Assembly (NCBI GenBank): GCA_016177555.1
Contig: JACOVB010000384.1
Coordinates: 1-6,734 of the forward strand
Length of the DNA stretch: 6,734 nucleotides
Origin: Candidatus Rokuibacteriota bacterium
GTDB taxonomy: Bacteria; Methylomirabilota; Methylomirabilia; Rokubacteriales; CSP1-6
Reading direction: 5' to 3'
Shown here: positions 5,680 through 6,734 of the stretch, one piece after another
Layout: every line of letters starts with the position of its first letter
Numbering within the stretch: the first letter of the stretch is position 1
Made by a program: the position numbers and the translations under genes
The notes under the pieces: model-generated
Told to the model about the DNA's origin: nothing
Databases searched by the model: none
Seen by the model: only the letters and a program-made list of their open reading frames with translations

Positions 5680-5806
5680 GGCTGCTGAAGACGGCCCATC
5701 TGCCGAGGTACGGCGCCCTCGGCCGCACGCTCAACGTACAGGAAGTACGCCTCGCGTGCGGCCGTCGGGCGCCGCCTTGCATCTGGACCTTCATGAGCGG
5801 CCTGCC
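5680..5806. repeat. Long imperfect palindrome between convergent genes (probable dispersed hairpin repeat and two-way terminator)
   Basis: The 140-base gap is nearly filled by one large fold-back. From the centre outward: loop AGGAA (5740-5744); stem CGTAC/GTACG (5735-5739 with 5745-5749); a 4-by-4 internal loop; an 11-pair stem CGGCCGCACGC/GCGTGCGGCCG (5720-5730 with 5754-5764); a 1-by-2 mismatch; a 7-pair stem GGCGCCC/GGGCGCC (5712-5718 with 5767-5773); then a weaker outer part where GCTGCTGAAG...CCATCTG (5681-5702) faces CATCTGG...TCATGAGCGG (5780-5800). The design resembles long intergenic hairpin repeats I associate with high-GC uncultivated bacteria and Deltaproteobacteria, whose ends read CTGCTGAAAAAGG or its complement; here those A/T tracts are eroded. 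Position between converging genes suggests transcription termination in both directions. Copy number cannot be judged from one window. Confidence 0.75.
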
Positions 5807-5817
5807 GGGCGCGGGGG

Positions 5818-6734
5818 TCAGAGGACGCCGAGGGCGCGGCCCACCTTGACGAAGGCGGCCACGGCGCGCTCGAGGTGGGCGGGCTCGTGGGCGGCGCTGA
5901 CCTGCACGCGGATGCGGGCCTGGCCTCTGGGCACGACCGGATAGGAGAAGCCCACCACGTAGATCCCCTCGTCCAGCAGGTCGGTGGCCATCCGATGCGC
6001 GAGATGCGCATCTCCCAGCATGATGGGGATGATGGGGTGCTCACCGGGGCGGATGGCGAAGCCGGCCTCGGTCATGGCGCGCCGGAACCAGCGCGTGCTG
6101 GCCTCGAGCCTGTCGCGGCGGGATGTCGTGGCGGAGAGCATCTCGAGGCAGGTGAGCGAGGCGCAGACGAGAGCCGGCGCCAGCGTGTTCGAGAAGAGGT
6201 AGGGGCGCGAGCGCTGGCGCAGGAGGGCGACGACCTCGCCGCGGCCGGCGGTGAAGCCGCCGCTGGCGCCGCCGAGGGCCTTGCCGAGCGTGGAGGTGAT
6301 GATGTCCACGCGCCCGGCGACACCGCAGTGCTCGGCCGTGCCGCGGCCCGTGGGGCCGAAGAAACCGGTGGCGTGGCTGTCGTCCACCATCACCAGCGCG
6401 TCGTACCGGTCGGCCAGGTCGCAGATCTCGCGGAGCGGCGCCACGTCGCCATCCATGGAGAAGACCCCGTCGGTGGCGATGAGCCGCGTCCGGGCCGCCC
6501 GCGTCTCGTTCAGGCGGCGCTCGAGATCGGCCATGTCGCCGTGCTCGTAGCGGTGGCGCTGCGCCCGGCAGAGGCGGATGCCGTCGATGAGGGAGGCGTG
6601 GTTCAGCGCATCGGAGATGACGGCGTCGGACTCGTCCAGGAGCGCCTCGAACAGTCCCCCGTTGGCGTCGAAGCAGGAGGTGTAGAGGATCGCCTCCTCG
6701 GTGCCGAGGAAGCGCGCGATGGCGGCCTCGAGCT
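5818..6734 (-). CDS. kbl: 2-amino-3-ketobutyrate CoA ligase (glycine C-acetyltransferase), N-terminus cut by the window edge
   Basis: This PLP enzyme splits 2-amino-3-ketobutyrate with CoA to glycine and acetyl-CoA, the second step of threonine breakdown after threonine dehydrogenase. The window shows the last 304 residues; E. coli Kbl has about 398, so roughly 90 N-terminal residues lie beyond position 6734. The open frame continues upstream of the internal ATG at 6534 to the window edge with strong homology, including [12 protein letters not shown] and [16 protein letters not shown] segments (here TSCFDANGG and [12 protein letters not shown]); the NHAS His stacks on PLP. Next come [22 protein letters not shown] (Asp contacting the pyridine nitrogen) and STLGKALGG, whose Lys (codon 6282-6280) forms the Schiff base. 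[11 protein letters not shown] and [18 protein letters not shown] complete the family pattern. These Kbl-specific segments favour it over the related ALA synthase and 8-amino-7-oxononanoate synthase. It is convergent with the importer operon. Its tdh partner is not visible. Confidence 0.95.
   Translation of the reverse strand, partial: LEAAIARFLGTEEAILYTSCFDANGGLFEALLDESDAVISDALNHASLIDGIRLCRAQRHRYEHGDMADLERRLNETRAARTRLIATDGVFSMDGDVAPLREICDLADRYDALVMVDDSHATGFFGPTGRGTAEHCGVAGRVDIITSTLGKALGGASGGFTAGRGEVVALLRQRSRPYLFSNTLAPALVCASLTCLEMLSATTSRRDRLEASTRWFRRAMTEAGFAIRPGEHPIIPIMLGDAHLAHRMATDLLDEGIYVVGFSYPVVPRGQARIRVQVSAAHEPAHLERAVAAFVKVGRALGVL

Noticed and set aside
4085..5794. A 569-codon open frame on the minus strand antisense to the binding protein
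   Set aside because: Composition is low-complexity Arg/Val/Leu/Glu and it covers an unmistakable family-5 binding protein on the plus strand, so it is a shadow.
5818..6534. Treating the ATG at 6534 as the true start of kbl
   Set aside because: Translation upstream of it to the window edge gives strong Kbl homology (FDANGG, DALNHAS), so this methionine is internal and the gene is cut by the window.
1..6734. A defence, phage, CRISPR or biosynthetic system
   Set aside because: No repeat-spacer array, transposase, integrase, nuclease, NRPS/PKS or toxin-antitoxin signature is visible on either strand; all confident genes belong to common housekeeping or transport families.

Overview
The window is GC-rich (roughly 70% by eye) and densely coded. 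It looks like chromosomal DNA of a Gram-negative-type, probably environmental or uncultivated bacterium. The evidence is a dipeptide-type ABC importer whose binding protein has an Sec signal peptide but no lipobox, a stand-alone carbohydrate-binding E-set protein, a LmbE/PIG-L deacetylase and a threonine-catabolic 2-amino-3-ketobutyrate CoA ligase. The gene mix, the promoter style (TTGAC/TAGCAT just before the start codon) and the long hairpin repeat with a GTAC-AGGAA-GTAC apex remind me of Rokubacteria/Methylomirabilota-like or deltaproteobacterial genomes. That placement is an impression, not a demonstrated assignment.

Layout, left to right. Positions 1-253 hold no gene I can support. A minus-strand arfB ribosome-rescue hydrolase (254-685) is divergent from a plus-strand stand-alone isoamylase early-set/CBM48-like protein (840-1232); the 154-base gap between them carries a candidate promoter for each. 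A LmbE/PIG-L deacetylase (1324-2118) follows on the plus strand and is closed by a strong GC hairpin. A new promoter then opens a three-gene operon: dppB-like permease (2248-3210), dppC-like permease (3212-4051) and a family-5 solute-binding protein (4076-5677). The operon meets a convergent, window-truncated kbl (5818-6734, minus strand). The 140-base gap between them is almost filled by a long imperfect palindrome that probably serves as a two-way terminator and looks like a dispersed repeat.

How the genes work together: the two permeases and the binding protein form the membrane and periplasmic parts of one peptide/nickel/opine-type importer. The two ATPases such a transporter needs are not in the window, so they must be encoded elsewhere or shared with another system. 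Kbl converts 2-amino-3-ketobutyrate and CoA into glycine and acetyl-CoA; its usual partner, threonine dehydrogenase, is not visible but could lie beyond the right edge. The other genes (arfB, E-set protein, deacetylase) look like unrelated single genes.

I found no CRISPR array, insertion sequence, tRNA/rRNA gene, phage gene or defence-like cassette. This is mostly an ordinary housekeeping and transport region. The points most worth checking are the intergenic palindrome, the candidate leaderless or near-leaderless promoters, the missing ATPases and the lone E-set protein.
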